In this document: positions 15,964 to 24,447 of the stretch, one piece after another
How positions within the stretch are numbered: position 1 is the stretch's first letter
Layout: each line of letters starts with the position of its first letter
From: Bin87 sp963692995
Lineage (GTDB): Bacteria > Chloroflexota > Dehalococcoidia > Lucifugimonadales > UBA3495
Direction of reading: 5' to 3'
DNA length: 64,000 bases
NCBI GenBank assembly: GCA_963692995.1
Contig: OY843611.1
Location: 3,162,001 to 3,226,000 of the forward strand
The notes under the pieces: generated by a model
The model's input: the letters and a program-made list of their open reading frames with translations, nothing else
Databases searched by the model: none
Told to the model about the DNA's origin: nothing
Translations under genes and position numbers: made by a program

Positions 15964-16221
15964 TTATCCCGGCTTGGTTATCTTGGTGAATATCTTGGTT
16001 TCTCTGTTCTGTACCACCTCTCCATGGGCCATCATGCCTCCAAGCACCGAATAAGTCAGGTAATTCCGCTGGCCGTCACGGATTGACGAGCGCAGCCCCA
16101 GCAAATCCGCGATCTGAGAGTTGCGCAGTCCGGCTGGATGAGATTCGAGGAGCATCGCGATGGCGCTCTCGATATGCCGCAGTCCTTCCTGTGCCAGCAC
16201 CCGGGCGGCATCGTCAGTCAT
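15964..16221 (-). CDS. Small winged-helix protein
   Basis: An 85-residue protein with a probable winged helix-turn-helix: LRNSQIADLLGLRSSIRDG (recognition part) followed by NYLTYSVLGGMMAHGEVVQ and a basic C-terminus. It lies third in a minus-strand run after the truncated C5-methyltransferase and a Cys-rich ORF. Small winged-helix proteins of this kind accompany restriction-modification loci, where they may help DNA binding or control; that role is inferred from position. Confidence 0.55.
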   Translation of the reverse strand: MTDDAARVLAQEGLRHIESAIAMLLESHPAGLRNSQIADLLGLRSSIRDGQRNYLTYSVLGGMMAHGEVVQNRETKIFTKITKPG

Positions 16222-16263
16222 TTGGAGGTACCTTGTTATATCTCAAGCGCAACGTGCCGGTAT

Positions 16264-16542
16264 CTAGCCGCAAACGGCACTATCCGATGCCAGATCTGCC
16301 GGAGACAAAGGATGCTCGTTCCTCATATGAGATTCCATGCAACGAATGCAGGTGATGAGTCCGCAATTGTCTTCATCGCAAACCTCGCAGTCATTGTCGC
16401 AGGTCAGCCTTCCGCAATCGACGCACGAGTAGTCGTATATCGGTTCCAGCAGCCTAGCACAGTAGAAACAAACCCATACTGATGATTGAGCGTCGCCTGC
16501 AAGATTATCCATTGGAAGCACCTCAACCGATTTTGGGAACAT
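16264..16542 (-). CDS. Cys-rich putative zinc-binding protein
   Basis: A 92-residue protein with many Cys in spaced pairs: CFYC, CVDC, CDNDC, CEVC, C-x-x-C and CMESH, which fits a small double zinc finger of ribbon or B-box-like type. Its ATG (16540-16542) shares one base with the TAA stop of the methyltransferase, a TAATG overlap that implies coupled translation. A later in-frame ATG near 16512 is the alternative start. No family was recognised. Confidence 0.5.
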   Translation of the reverse strand: MFPKSVEVLPMDNLAGDAQSSVWVCFYCARLLEPIYDYSCVDCGRLTCDNDCEVCDEDNCGLITCIRCMESHMRNEHPLSPADLASDSAVCG

Positions 16543-17129
16543 TATATGCCTACTTTGGAATGGTCTAGAAACCCTACTATTATCGTCCGTTCCCGCTTTT
16601 GCGGCAGTCCAAAATCCAGAGCGTTAAGAACCTTCCAATCGGCGCGATAGCCTATTTCGTTCAGCGCGGCGATTATGGATTGCATCGTCCGCCCTCGGTT
16701 ATGGGTGGACAGTTGGCGTACATTCTCCAGCACGAACGCCGCCGGCCGTTTGGCGTCGATAATTTCCGTTACGTTGAAAACAAGGCTGCCCCGGTCATCG
16801 TCAAAGCCGCGCATATCGCCAATGATGCTGAACGGTTGGCAGGGGAACCCCGCCAGCAGGATGTCGTGGTCGGGAACAGAGTCGGGCCGGATCTCGGTGA
16901 TGTCGCCCGCCGGCTCCATGTCGAGATTGTGTCGGTAGGCTCGCCTAGCCTCGGCGTCGATGTCGCAAGCGAACACGCACCGCATACCCAAGCGGTCAGC
17001 GGCGACATGAAATCCGCCAATGCCACAGAACAGATCCGCGAACGCTAACGGCAACGCAGCATCTCTATAGGCCACAATTAGAACATACCACCTATACAGT
17101 CTGATTGACCACTCTATCAAGGTTGTCAA
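16542..17129 (-). CDS. DNA (cytosine-5) methyltransferase, truncated after motif VIII
   Basis: Only 195 residues, against the usual 300-420. Motif I is FADLFCGIGGF near residue 29, motif IV GFPCQPFS carries the catalytic Cys, motif VI is VLENVRQL and motif VIII is LPQKRERTIIVGF. The target-recognition domain and motifs IX-X are absent, and the chain stops 9 residues later. The next ORF does not encode them. Either this is a decayed gene or one half of a two-subunit enzyme of the AquI kind whose second half is not in the window. The start is uncertain: the first about 20 residues are unlike the family. A dyad at 17167-17191 lies upstream. Confidence 0.75.
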   Translation of the reverse strand: MTTLIEWSIRLYRWYVLIVAYRDAALPLAFADLFCGIGGFHVAADRLGMRCVFACDIDAEARRAYRHNLDMEPAGDITEIRPDSVPDHDILLAGFPCQPFSIIGDMRGFDDDRGSLVFNVTEIIDAKRPAAFVLENVRQLSTHNRGRTMQSIIAALNEIGYRADWKVLNALDFGLPQKRERTIIVGFLDHSKVGI

Positions 17130-17166
17130 GAGGTTAGGGAATATTTTATGTAATTTGGCCCCGTCT

Positions 17167-17191
17167 CGCCGAAATTAGAGCAATTTTGGCG
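17167..17191. promoter_or_regulatory. Dyad upstream of the methyltransferase operon
   Basis: CGCC-g-AAATT (17167-17176) mirrors AATTT-t-GGCG (17182-17191) around AGAGC, 38 bases upstream of the methyltransferase start. A related shorter dyad, TCGCC-aaagtta-GGCGA, lies near 17273-17289 at the end of the next gene. It could be an operator for the small winged-helix protein; this is inference. Confidence 0.35.
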
Positions 17192-17291
17192 AACCGCCAA
17201 TCGTCGAGAAACGCCAGTAGCAACGCCGAGGCGGCGTATGAGCCGCCCCGGCGTCGTCAGTCTGCCGGTTCCTCGCCAAAGTTAGGCGAAC

Positions 17292-18023
17292 TTAATCAAG
17301 GTCATCATCCTCATCAAGTGGGTACCAGAGGACCTGGCCGGAGTCGATGGCCGATTGAATCTCCCGGTCCCGGCGATATGCCGCTACCACGGCGTGGGCG
17401 GGCCGGCCCGCGAAGCGCGACATATAGCCGGCGTTGCGGATGGCCCGCCGAGTATCGCGAGCGTCGGCGGTGAAGGACACCTCTACGGCAATGTAATGCG
17501 TTTCGCCGGCGGCGTCGGTGGCTTCCATTAGCAGGTCGGCGCGTTGGAAACTCGCCAGGTCGCCCGCACTGATGTCCGTCGTGTCCTGGAGTCGGGACAA
17601 GTCCATAATCTGGTTGCCATGCAAATACAGATGCCGGCGCAGCCCAAGCATCGCTGCAATCACGTGGGACTGCTCACGGGCAGCATCCATGGCAGCGCGC
17701 TCCTTGAGCCGATTAAGGTCGTTAGCAATCTGGTTGAAACGACGGTCCATCCGCTCCGTAAGCCGGGCCAGTCGGCCTTCAACCTGCTCAACCCGAGTTG
17801 TGACTTGGGCAGATTGCTCCGTAAGCTGGGCCAGTTGCCCTTCAACCTGCTCAACCCGAGTTGTGACCTGCTCAACCCGTTCAGCAAGCCTCGCTAAAGT
17901 TTGGGGCAGTTCCAGCAACTCCCGCGTCAGAATACGTGAGCGCACCGCGTCCATCAGATGCGGATTTTCGTCCAGCGTCTGCATCAAGCGTTCCACCGCG
18001 CGAATGTCGTCAATAGTAGCCAT
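17292..18023 (-). CDS. Coiled-coil protein with nuclease-like C-terminal domain
   Basis: A 243-residue protein starting at ATG 18023 behind GAGGGAG. Residues 1-38 resemble the N-terminus of the protein at 39809 (helical, with ILTRELLELPQTL corresponding to IVLGEELLNLPQQL). Residues about 39-110 are a coiled coil built from two copies of a 63-bp unit at 17755-17880 (three heptads each). The C-terminal about 120 residues contain RADLLMEA and HYIAVEVSFTA, in which an Asp ... Glu-x-Ser pattern resembles a PD-(D/E)XK fold with the Lys replaced. This matches the DUF3782-like coiled-coil nuclease architecture, but activity is doubtful. Confidence 0.6.
   Translation of the reverse strand: MATIDDIRAVERLMQTLDENPHLMDAVRSRILTRELLELPQTLARLAERVEQVTTRVEQVEGQLAQLTEQSAQVTTRVEQVEGRLARLTERMDRRFNQIANDLNRLKERAAMDAAREQSHVIAAMLGLRRHLYLHGNQIMDLSRLQDTTDISAGDLASFQRADLLMEATDAAGETHYIAVEVSFTADARDTRRAIRNAGYMSRFAGRPAHAVVAAYRRDREIQSAIDSGQVLWYPLDEDDDLD
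17755..17880. repeat. 63-bp tandem duplication inside the coiled coil
   Basis: Two copies, 17755-17817 and 17818-17880, begin TCCGTAAGC and both contain CTTCAACCTGCTCAACCCG. Each unit encodes 21 residues, exactly three heptads, so the duplication lengthens the coiled coil in phase. Confidence 0.8.
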
Positions 18024-18091
18024 TGTTGCGCTCCCTCGCGGGATCTCGCTAGTCGTCTCGATAGCAGCAGCGTGCGCGGCTTTCCAAGCAG

Positions 18092-19597
18092 CTACACGTC
18101 CTTCAGGGCCAGGGCGTCCTCCCCGGCGCTGTTGCCGGCCAGGCGGCCGAAGACCATGCCGGCGCTGAGGCCGCTGCCGCCCGGATAGTTGTGGTAGAAG
18201 AGGCCGCCCACCATCTCGCCGGCGGCGTACAGGCCGGGGATGGGGTCCTGGGCGTTGGTTACTACCTGGCCCCGGTTGTTGACCTTGACGCCGCCGAAGG
18301 TAAAGGTGATGCCCGTGGTCACGGCCCAGCCGCGATAGGGCGGCGTGTCCAGGGTTTGCGCCCAATTGGTCTTGTTCACCGCCAGGCCCTCGGTGCCGCG
18401 TCCGTCCTTCACCGTGGGGTTGTACTCGATGTCCTGGCGCACGGCAGAGTTGTACTCCTCGACCGTCCGCACCAGCCCGGCCGGGTCGATGTCCAGCATC
18501 CGCGCCAGCTCCTCGATGGAGTTGGCCTCGGCGGTGGTGGCCTGGGGTATCCAGTACTCGTCGCGCAGCAGGTGTTTCACCTTCTCGTCAAAGATCTGGA
18601 AACACAGGCCCTGGGGCTGCCCCATCAGCGCGCGCCCATAGGTCACGTAGGTGTAGTTGCGAAAGTCGGCGCCTTCATCCAGGAACCGCTCGCCGTCGAT
18701 GTTGACCATCAGGCCGAAGGGATAGGAATGCTTCTGGAACAGCTCGGTGACCGCGCGGTCGCCAAAGGTCGGCGCGTTCATATCCCAGGCCACCGCGTGG
18801 CAGGATGACCAATGCCCGTAGGACTGGGCTCCCACGTCCAGCGCCATCTTGATGCCGTCGCCGGTGTTGTAAGGTATGCCGCGCACCTTTACCGTCTCCC
18901 AGCCGGGGCCCAGGTAGCGGCAGCGCATCTCGGCGTTGGCCTCAAACCCGCCGGCGGCCAGCACCACGGCTCGGGCGGCCAGGTTCTCAAAGCCGTCCGG
19001 CCCTTTGACTCGCAGGCCGGCCACGCGCCCCCGCTGATCCTGGATCAGCGACACGCCCTCGGTGGAGTAGCGCACCTCGACACCCAGCCGCTCACATACG
19101 TCAAACTGCTGATCCGACAGGCCCTTGCCCGCGCCCACGGCCTCCACCACCAGGCCGCCCCAGAAGCGGAACTTGTCGCCGTCGCGGAAGGCTTGGCGCC
19201 CGAAGGACAGCACAAAGCGCACGCCATGCTCCTGCAACCACTTCATCGTCGGATACGAGTGGCTCACCAGGATTTCGGCCAGCTCCGGGTCGGAGAGACC
19301 GTGGGTGACGCGCATCATATCGTCGTAGAACTGGTTTTCAGTGTACTGGCCCACCTCAATAGAGTTGGCCTCGGTCTCCGACATGTCGGGGATCAGGCCC
19401 TTAATGTCGTCCAGGCCGTTGTAGGCGAAGCGGATGATGCCGCCGGTGAAGTAGGTGTTGCCGCCGCGGAAGTAATCGGGAGCTTTCTCGACGACGAGCA
19501 CGGATTGGGTCTGCTCGCGGGCGGCGATGGCGGCGGACAGGGCGGCGTTGCCGGCCCCCACCACGATAACGTCATAAACAGTGTCATTAGCCGGCAA
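18092..19597 (-). CDS. FAD-dependent oxidoreductase (TcuA / fumarate reductase flavoprotein-like)
   Basis: A 501-residue flavoprotein. YDVIVVGAGNAALSAAIAA is the FAD-binding Rossmann motif, followed by KAPDYFRGGNTYFTGG, and the C-terminus has TFGGVKVNNRGQVV and PGLYAAGEMVGGLFYHNYPG, as in succinate/fumarate and tricarballylate dehydrogenase flavoproteins. The GN-A-A form of the first loop is typical of TcuA-like proteins. A TTG at 19597 with GGAGG six bases upstream is a better start than the ATG at 19642, whose extra residues are Cys/Pro/Arg-rich and unlike the family. Substrate unknown. No TcuB partner is adjacent. Confidence 0.82.
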   Translation of the reverse strand: MPANDTVYDVIVVGAGNAALSAAIAAREQTQSVLVVEKAPDYFRGGNTYFTGGIIRFAYNGLDDIKGLIPDMSETEANSIEVGQYTENQFYDDMMRVTHGLSDPELAEILVSHSYPTMKWLQEHGVRFVLSFGRQAFRDGDKFRFWGGLVVEAVGAGKGLSDQQFDVCERLGVEVRYSTEGVSLIQDQRGRVAGLRVKGPDGFENLAARAVVLAAGGFEANAEMRCRYLGPGWETVKVRGIPYNTGDGIKMALDVGAQSYGHWSSCHAVAWDMNAPTFGDRAVTELFQKHSYPFGLMVNIDGERFLDEGADFRNYTYVTYGRALMGQPQGLCFQIFDEKVKHLLRDEYWIPQATTAEANSIEELARMLDIDPAGLVRTVEEYNSAVRQDIEYNPTVKDGRGTEGLAVNKTNWAQTLDTPPYRGWAVTTGITFTFGGVKVNNRGQVVTNAQDPIPGLYAAGEMVGGLFYHNYPGGSGLSAGMVFGRLAGNSAGEDALALKDV

Positions 19598-19694
19598 AAG
19601 GACGCCTCCACAGGCCGGCCGGCGCAAGTATCCGGCAGGCAAAATTTGCGGTTTGATGATACCACAGCGAACCGGCGGCGGCCCCGCCGCGCCG

Positions 19695-20858
19695 CTATAA
19701 CGGTTCCGTCCCCTCGCTCAAGATGGACAAGTATTCGTCGTAGGTGAAGAGGCGGTCACGGCGCCGGCCGGTTATCTCACGCACTATTCCCAGATCGCTC
19801 AGTACTCGCATAGCCGTAGCTACTGCGCGAAACGACAACTGTGCGCGCGCTCCAGCGTCGGCCAACGACAGAATAGGGTGTGTCATCAGCGCTCTATGCA
19901 ACTGCGTGGCCGATATGGCGCGACGGCCATTCTGCCGGATGCGCTCGCGGTCCGACTCGAACAGTTGCGACGAGCGCAAAGACGTGGCAACCGCGCCTTG
20001 TGCGGTCTCGCGCACTCCGTCGAGGAAAAAAGCCAGCCAGCGTTCCCAATCACCGGTGCGCCTCACCCGATCCAGCATCTGGTAATAGACTGAACGATGC
20101 TGCTTGAAGTACAGGCTCAAATACAGTACCGGGTCCTGTAATACGCCGGCATGGCATAGCATCAGCGTAATGAGCAGCCGCCCCACGCGACCGTTGCCAT
20201 CAAGGAACGGGTGGATGGTTTCAAACTGCAAATGGGCCAACCCGGCACGCAGCAGTGTGGGCATACCGTCATCGGTGGCGTGGAGGAAACGTTCCAGGTC
20301 GCCCATACACTGGGGCACCGCGTGATGCGGCGGCGGCACGAAGTCGGCCTCCCCCGGCCGCCGGCCGCCGATCCAGTTCTGCGAGGTGCGGAACTCTCCC
20401 GGATGAAGACGGCTGCCTCGTCCGCTCGCGAGCAGTATTCCGTGCATTTCCCTGATCAGTCGGTTCGACAGTGGAAAGCCGTTTTTCATCCGATCCAGTC
20501 CATGTTCCAAAGCGGCGACGTAGTTGGAGACCTCGGAGATATCGTCCAGTGGAACCCCCGGCGCTTCGGCCACCTCAGACAGCAGCAAATCCGCCAAGGA
20601 TGACCGTGATCCTTCAATTTGCGACGATAACACCGCCTCCTTGCGGACATAGGCATAGATAAAGAGCGCCTTGTCCGGTATCAGGGTGGCTGTGGCGTTC
20701 AGGCCTCCGAGAGCAAGCGACGCTGCCTCAAAAGACTGTAGAAATTGTCCATCCAATTCGAGAGGCGGGTCTGGCGGCAGTGGATCCGGTATGAAGGCGC
20801 TGACGGTCTCGCCGCCTACTACTCGCACGTCATATTGCCCGATTGGTCCGCGTTCCAT
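19695..20858 (-). CDS. Fic family protein (protein AMPylation)
   Basis: About 387 residues. The catalytic Fic motif is IHPFLDGNGRVGRLL near residue 216. An N-terminal helix carries SSQIEG near residue 78, matching the inhibitory S/T-x-x-x-E-G/N motif, so this is a self-inhibited (class II) Fic enzyme. The C-terminal part is a winged-helix region ending in TGRRRDRLFTYDEYLSIL. Fic enzymes usually transfer AMP to Ser/Thr/Tyr of target proteins. ATG 20858 (with AAGGAA upstream) is preferred to TTG 20891. No antitoxin gene is needed or seen. Confidence 0.9.
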   Translation of the reverse strand: MERGPIGQYDVRVVGGETVSAFIPDPLPPDPPLELDGQFLQSFEAASLALGGLNATATLIPDKALFIYAYVRKEAVLSSQIEGSRSSLADLLLSEVAEAPGVPLDDISEVSNYVAALEHGLDRMKNGFPLSNRLIREMHGILLASGRGSRLHPGEFRTSQNWIGGRRPGEADFVPPPHHAVPQCMGDLERFLHATDDGMPTLLRAGLAHLQFETIHPFLDGNGRVGRLLITLMLCHAGVLQDPVLYLSLYFKQHRSVYYQMLDRVRRTGDWERWLAFFLDGVRETAQGAVATSLRSSQLFESDRERIRQNGRRAISATQLHRALMTHPILSLADAGARAQLSFRAVATAMRVLSDLGIVREITGRRRDRLFTYDEYLSILSEGTEPL

Positions 20859-20962
20859 CGTTGCGCCATTCCTTATTGTACGATTGGTCAATAACCATCA
20901 GCGCTATTATACTATGTGCGCCTAAACGCAAATAAGAGCCTCTTCATGATCAACCTGGTTCC

Positions 20963-22987
20963 CTACACCCCGGTCAGCCACCACCGCGCCGTTCCGGCGC
21001 CGGCGCCGCCGAGGCGCACCTCCATGCCCTCCAGCAGCCACGCGCCGCCGATGCCCTGCGCCGCGGCCTGGATCTCCACCACGTCGGAAATGCGGCCCTC
21101 GACCGCTGCCGGCCCGTTGGCCGGGCTCGCCAGCGGCAGCGTCACTTCCAGCTGCGGGCGTTGGCGGGAGCGTTCGGCCAGCCGCGCTTCGGCCCCGGCC
21201 TGGGCGGCGGCGTAGTTGTCGGCGTAGCGGCAGCGCACCAGGCCGCCGGTTCTCGACGCCGACGCAGCTCCGGCGCGATGGGATGTAGCGCCCTCGGCGC
21301 GCCAGCAGTGACGGGCCGATATCCGCAGGCTCTGCACATATGCGGCGTTTTCCCCGTTGTTGCGCACGCGCAGCATCCGCCCCCGGCCGGCAACGCCCGA
21401 GTCCGCCTCCGACAGCAGTTCCACCGTGATGTCGTCGGTTACATCGGCGCCCAAGCCGTCCGCATCATCCGTCGCCGTGTAGTCGGTACGCGCCGCCGGG
21501 GCAACTACGCCGTCGATGGCATCCCAGGCCTCGGTCGCCGCCAGTATCAACCGTTCCTCGCCGGCTTGCAGCGTCAGCGGCTCGTTGAGGCTCCACACCC
21601 GCTGCGAACCCTGGTCCGCCAGGCGTCGGTAGCGGAAAGTGACCGCGCTCTCCACGGCTGCCGCGCCGTCGTCCCACTTGATGCCGGCAGCGTAGGGGTC
21701 GGACCCGTCGGCGGTATCCGATAGCGACACTTTCGCCAGCAGGGCCGGATCGTGGTGGCCCCGAATGCCGGCCCGTACCGATGCCGTCTCCAGCCGGACG
21801 CGCCCGCGCCCGTCGGCGTAGATCAGCCCGTGTTCCTCGCGCTGCAAGCGGCGCAACGCCAGGCCCACCGACACATCCCACACCGAGCGCGGGCCGCCCG
21901 TCAGCAGCCGGCGGCCGCCTTCCACCGCGTAATCGGTCGGCGCGAGTCCCGCCCACCCCAGAATTGCGGCGGCCACGTTGCCGGAACGCATTGGGCCGCC
22001 GGGCAAGGCGCGATAAAGCCGGGCTTCCGCAATTCGCCGCATTACGTCGCTGGCCGTGATGCGGCAAACTCCGGCGGCGTAATCCGGAGCGATGGCGGTA
22101 ATGCGTCCGTGAAAAAGGCTGCGTCCCACGCTGAAATCGCCCCAGCGGTCCACCAGGTTGCGAAAGCCGCGCCAAGGGCCATGCCGTCCCGACACCGGCG
22201 CGCCGACTATGCCATCGGAGACCAATATCGCTTTGCGGTCCTCGCCCCTCGCCTCCAGGTTGGTGGCGTAGACGCGCACCCCGCCGGCCGTCTGCTCGAT
22301 CTCCAGTTCGTGCCACGCCCGCGCAAGCAGCGTCTCCCCCAGGGCAAGCGCGGTTGCCTGAGCGCCGGATATGCGTTCCAGTATGCTGGCTTCGTGGGTA
22401 AAACGCAGACGCAGGCAGTCATCCCGGGCGGCGCACCGCAACGCGAATCCGCCGAGTCCATTGCTGGCCCGCCGGAAACGCGCGGTCAGCGTGGCCAGTG
22501 GATCCCCGGTATCCAGCAACGCCACCGCATCGGAGGGAGGAAACGAGGCGGCCGCGCCTTGCGCCGCGCCGCCCAGCGCGGAGAACCCGTTGTTGCCCAC
22601 GGTCAGCACTTCCCAGCGCTTGGTTCCGTCGGCTGACCATCTCCCGTTGAGATCCACCGGAGCCGGGCCAACCGCGGCGAAGTCGTCCCAAAGCCGGCTG
22701 GCGCGCAGCCAAATGCTCCGTCCCGGCTGCGCGCCGTCGCCCAGCGGCCCGCCGGCGTTGCTCGGCGTATAGCGATGGTCTGAATTGCGCAGGGTCAACT
22801 CCGCCATCGCCGGCGTCGCAAACTCGGGCACAGGCAACCCGCGACGGCCCCATCCCCACCACAGCCCTAGCAGGTCGTCGGATACGTCAACGCCGTCCCC
22901 GCCCCAGACCCCCGCGTCTGCCCAGTCAACCCAAGCCTGCCAGCGCAGGCCGGCTCCGGCGTTGTTCCCAAAGTTGTCCATCATCAT
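20963..22987 (-). CDS. Phage minor tail protein (distal tail/hub-like)
   Basis: About 674 residues, starting at one of three adjacent ATGs (22979-22987). The N-terminal region has FATPAMAELTLRNSDHRYTP and GPLGDGAQPGRSIWLRA, the N-x-D-x-R-Y/F-S/T-P ... G-x-P-x-R pattern of siphophage minor tail proteins. Residues about 120-260 look like a LamG/concanavalin-type beta sandwich, and the C-terminal region has many beta-rich repeats and an IQAAAQGIGGAWLLEGMEV tail. It is the last gene of the phage-derived island. An open frame extends to 23284 but has no start signal and unlike composition. Confidence 0.65.
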   Translation of the reverse strand: MMMDNFGNNAGAGLRWQAWVDWADAGVWGGDGVDVSDDLLGLWWGWGRRGLPVPEFATPAMAELTLRNSDHRYTPSNAGGPLGDGAQPGRSIWLRASRLWDDFAAVGPAPVDLNGRWSADGTKRWEVLTVGNNGFSALGGAAQGAAASFPPSDAVALLDTGDPLATLTARFRRASNGLGGFALRCAARDDCLRLRFTHEASILERISGAQATALALGETLLARAWHELEIEQTAGGVRVYATNLEARGEDRKAILVSDGIVGAPVSGRHGPWRGFRNLVDRWGDFSVGRSLFHGRITAIAPDYAAGVCRITASDVMRRIAEARLYRALPGGPMRSGNVAAAILGWAGLAPTDYAVEGGRRLLTGGPRSVWDVSVGLALRRLQREEHGLIYADGRGRVRLETASVRAGIRGHHDPALLAKVSLSDTADGSDPYAAGIKWDDGAAAVESAVTFRYRRLADQGSQRVWSLNEPLTLQAGEERLILAATEAWDAIDGVVAPAARTDYTATDDADGLGADVTDDITVELLSEADSGVAGRGRMLRVRNNGENAAYVQSLRISARHCWRAEGATSHRAGAASASRTGGLVRCRYADNYAAAQAGAEARLAERSRQRPQLEVTLPLASPANGPAAVEGRISDVVEIQAAAQGIGGAWLLEGMEVRLGGAGAGTARWWLTGV

Positions 22988-23068
22988 TGCTTTTCCCGCT
23001 CCGCGAGGTAAGGTGTTTCGACTGCGCTGACCAGCCCGATGGGCGGTTGACACAAACCATAGAATGAG

Positions 23069-23275
23069 TTGGGACGACCGGCTCGAGATGACGCCATACC
23101 GTCCTTCACCGCCGACAGCGGCGAAACGGCGAGGTTTCCGGCCTTGCAAAAAGCCCTGGACATACTTCCCGACCGCCCGGTCTGTACCGACGCCTTCGGG
23201 GTCGATACCGACGCGGCAGGACTGCGGGGCATTTCCGACGCCACCGGGAGCATATTCATTGAAGCCTACTACTGA
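23069..23275 (+). other. Possible short or relic ORF before the HEPN-like gene
   Basis: A 68-residue plus-strand frame contains ALQKALDILPDRPVCTDAFG and a Gly/Asp-rich tail ending in IFIEAYY. Its composition is more protein-like than the competing frames in 22990-23258, but no ribosome site or family was recognised. It overlaps the TTG start of the next gene by 17 bases. Confidence 0.2.
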
Positions 23276-23993
23276 CAACATCACCCAAACCGCCCGGGCC
23301 TACTTCGACGCCGCCGACCAGCACTTCGAGGACGAAGAGCCGCTGCTGGCCTACGAAAACATCTGGTACGCCGCGTCCCACGCCCTGACCGCCGTAGCGG
23401 AGCAGCGGGGCTGGCCTACCAACGACGCACGCGCCTTGAAAACCGCCGCCGACCGCCTGGCCAACGAGGCCCGCGACCACCACCTGCGCCACCAGTACGC
23501 CGTGGCGCAGCAGTTCCGCGCCAAGTTCAACCACGGCTTCGTCGAGCCTTATCAACTGGCCGATTACTGCCGCTTGATGCGCGAGTTCGTCGCCCGCATG
23601 GTCGCGCTGCTGGAGGCCGGCGGCCGCTCGGCGCCCTTGCCGGCCCGGGAACACGCTCGGGTGTCTGAACAATGCTTGCAAACCGCTGGCGCCGAGTTCG
23701 CCTCGGGCGCGGCGACGCAAGGCTCCGCAATGCTGTGGCAAGCCGCCGCCCATGCCATAATGGCCGCAGCCGTTCACTGGAGCTGGCCCTGCGCTAACCA
23801 CGATGACGTTAAAGCCGCCGCCGACCGCCTGGCTGCCGACGCCGGCGACAACGCCATTGCCGCCGGTTTCTTCGCCGCCCAGCAGTTTCAAGCCAACTCC
23901 CGCCACAACTTCATGGAACCCGACGACATTGCTCGCGGCCGGCCCCTGGCGCAGAGCTTCGTTCACCGCATTCTCGCTCTGCTGGAAGGCTAA
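23259..23993 (+). CDS. Two-domain HEPN-like (PaREP1-type) protein
   Basis: A 244-residue helical protein made of two copies of the same domain, about 12-115 and 130-243. Each copy runs: acidic helix, W/Y-x-A-A-x-H-A-I/L, a Trp, then D-x-x-A-x-K-x-A-A-D-R-L-A and a QQF-x-A-x-x-x-H-x-F segment. The second copy ends at RILALLEG. A TTG at 23259 with GGGAG eight bases upstream is taken as the start; no ATG fits. It is related to the single-domain proteins at 5048 and 61553. It lies on the opposite strand to the surrounding phage genes, where a tape-measure gene would be expected. Confidence 0.55.
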   Translation: MKPTTDNITQTARAYFDAADQHFEDEEPLLAYENIWYAASHALTAVAEQRGWPTNDARALKTAADRLANEARDHHLRHQYAVAQQFRAKFNHGFVEPYQLADYCRLMREFVARMVALLEAGGRSAPLPAREHARVSEQCLQTAGAEFASGAATQGSAMLWQAAAHAIMAAAVHWSWPCANHDDVKAAADRLAADAGDNAIAAGFFAAQQFQANSRHNFMEPDDIARGRPLAQSFVHRILALLEG

Positions 23994-24079
23994 CCTCGTC
24001 ATTGTAGCCGTCGGCCCCCTATGCAATAATCGCGCCATCCGTCTGGCACGCGCCACCCGGCCAGCATTGGAGTTCTGCA

Positions 24080-24415
24080 ATGGTTACCCCCGAGCTCTAC
24101 ATCCTTTACGGCTTTTTGGCCTTTATCAGCCTGTTGCTGGTCGCCGTCTTGGGCTTTCTAATCCGGATAGCGTTTTCCGTGGGCAAGCTACAGGGCCAGT
24201 ACAACAGCCTCAGCGAGCAAATGCGGGAAATGAACGTTGCCCTTACCGCGCGGATTGACCGTCTTGAAGAGCAAATGGGCAATTTTCGTGAACAGCTCGC
24301 CGAAGTCAGAGGGTTGATGCGCGCGTTGCATGATCGGATGGACTTGCTGACGCGACACCGCCATGACGATGCCGGTCGCGTCGTCATAACCCCCGAAGAA
24401 GTCGCCGCCGACTGA
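24080..24415 (+). CDS. Small membrane-anchored coiled-coil protein
   Basis: A 111-residue protein. Residues 6-32 are one membrane helix (LYILYGFLAFISLLLVAVLG), followed by a coiled coil of about 60 residues with heptads such as YNSLSEQMREMN and IDRLEEQMGNFREQLAEVRG, then a short basic and acidic tail. GGAG lies 7 bases before the ATG. It follows the HEPN-like gene by 86 bp. The topology is the reverse of XhlA-type phage proteins. Similar small anchored coils are common and no function can be named. Confidence 0.6.
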   Translation: MVTPELYILYGFLAFISLLLVAVLGFLIRIAFSVGKLQGQYNSLSEQMREMNVALTARIDRLEEQMGNFREQLAEVRGLMRALHDRMDLLTRHRHDDAGRVVITPEEVAAD

Positions 24416-24447
24416 CCAGCCCGGCTCGGCCCGGCCCGGCGCCAGCG

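Noticed and set aside
22988..23284. Upstream extension of the minor tail protein frame
   Set aside because: No ribosome site; the ATG cluster at 22979-22987 begins the homologous region.
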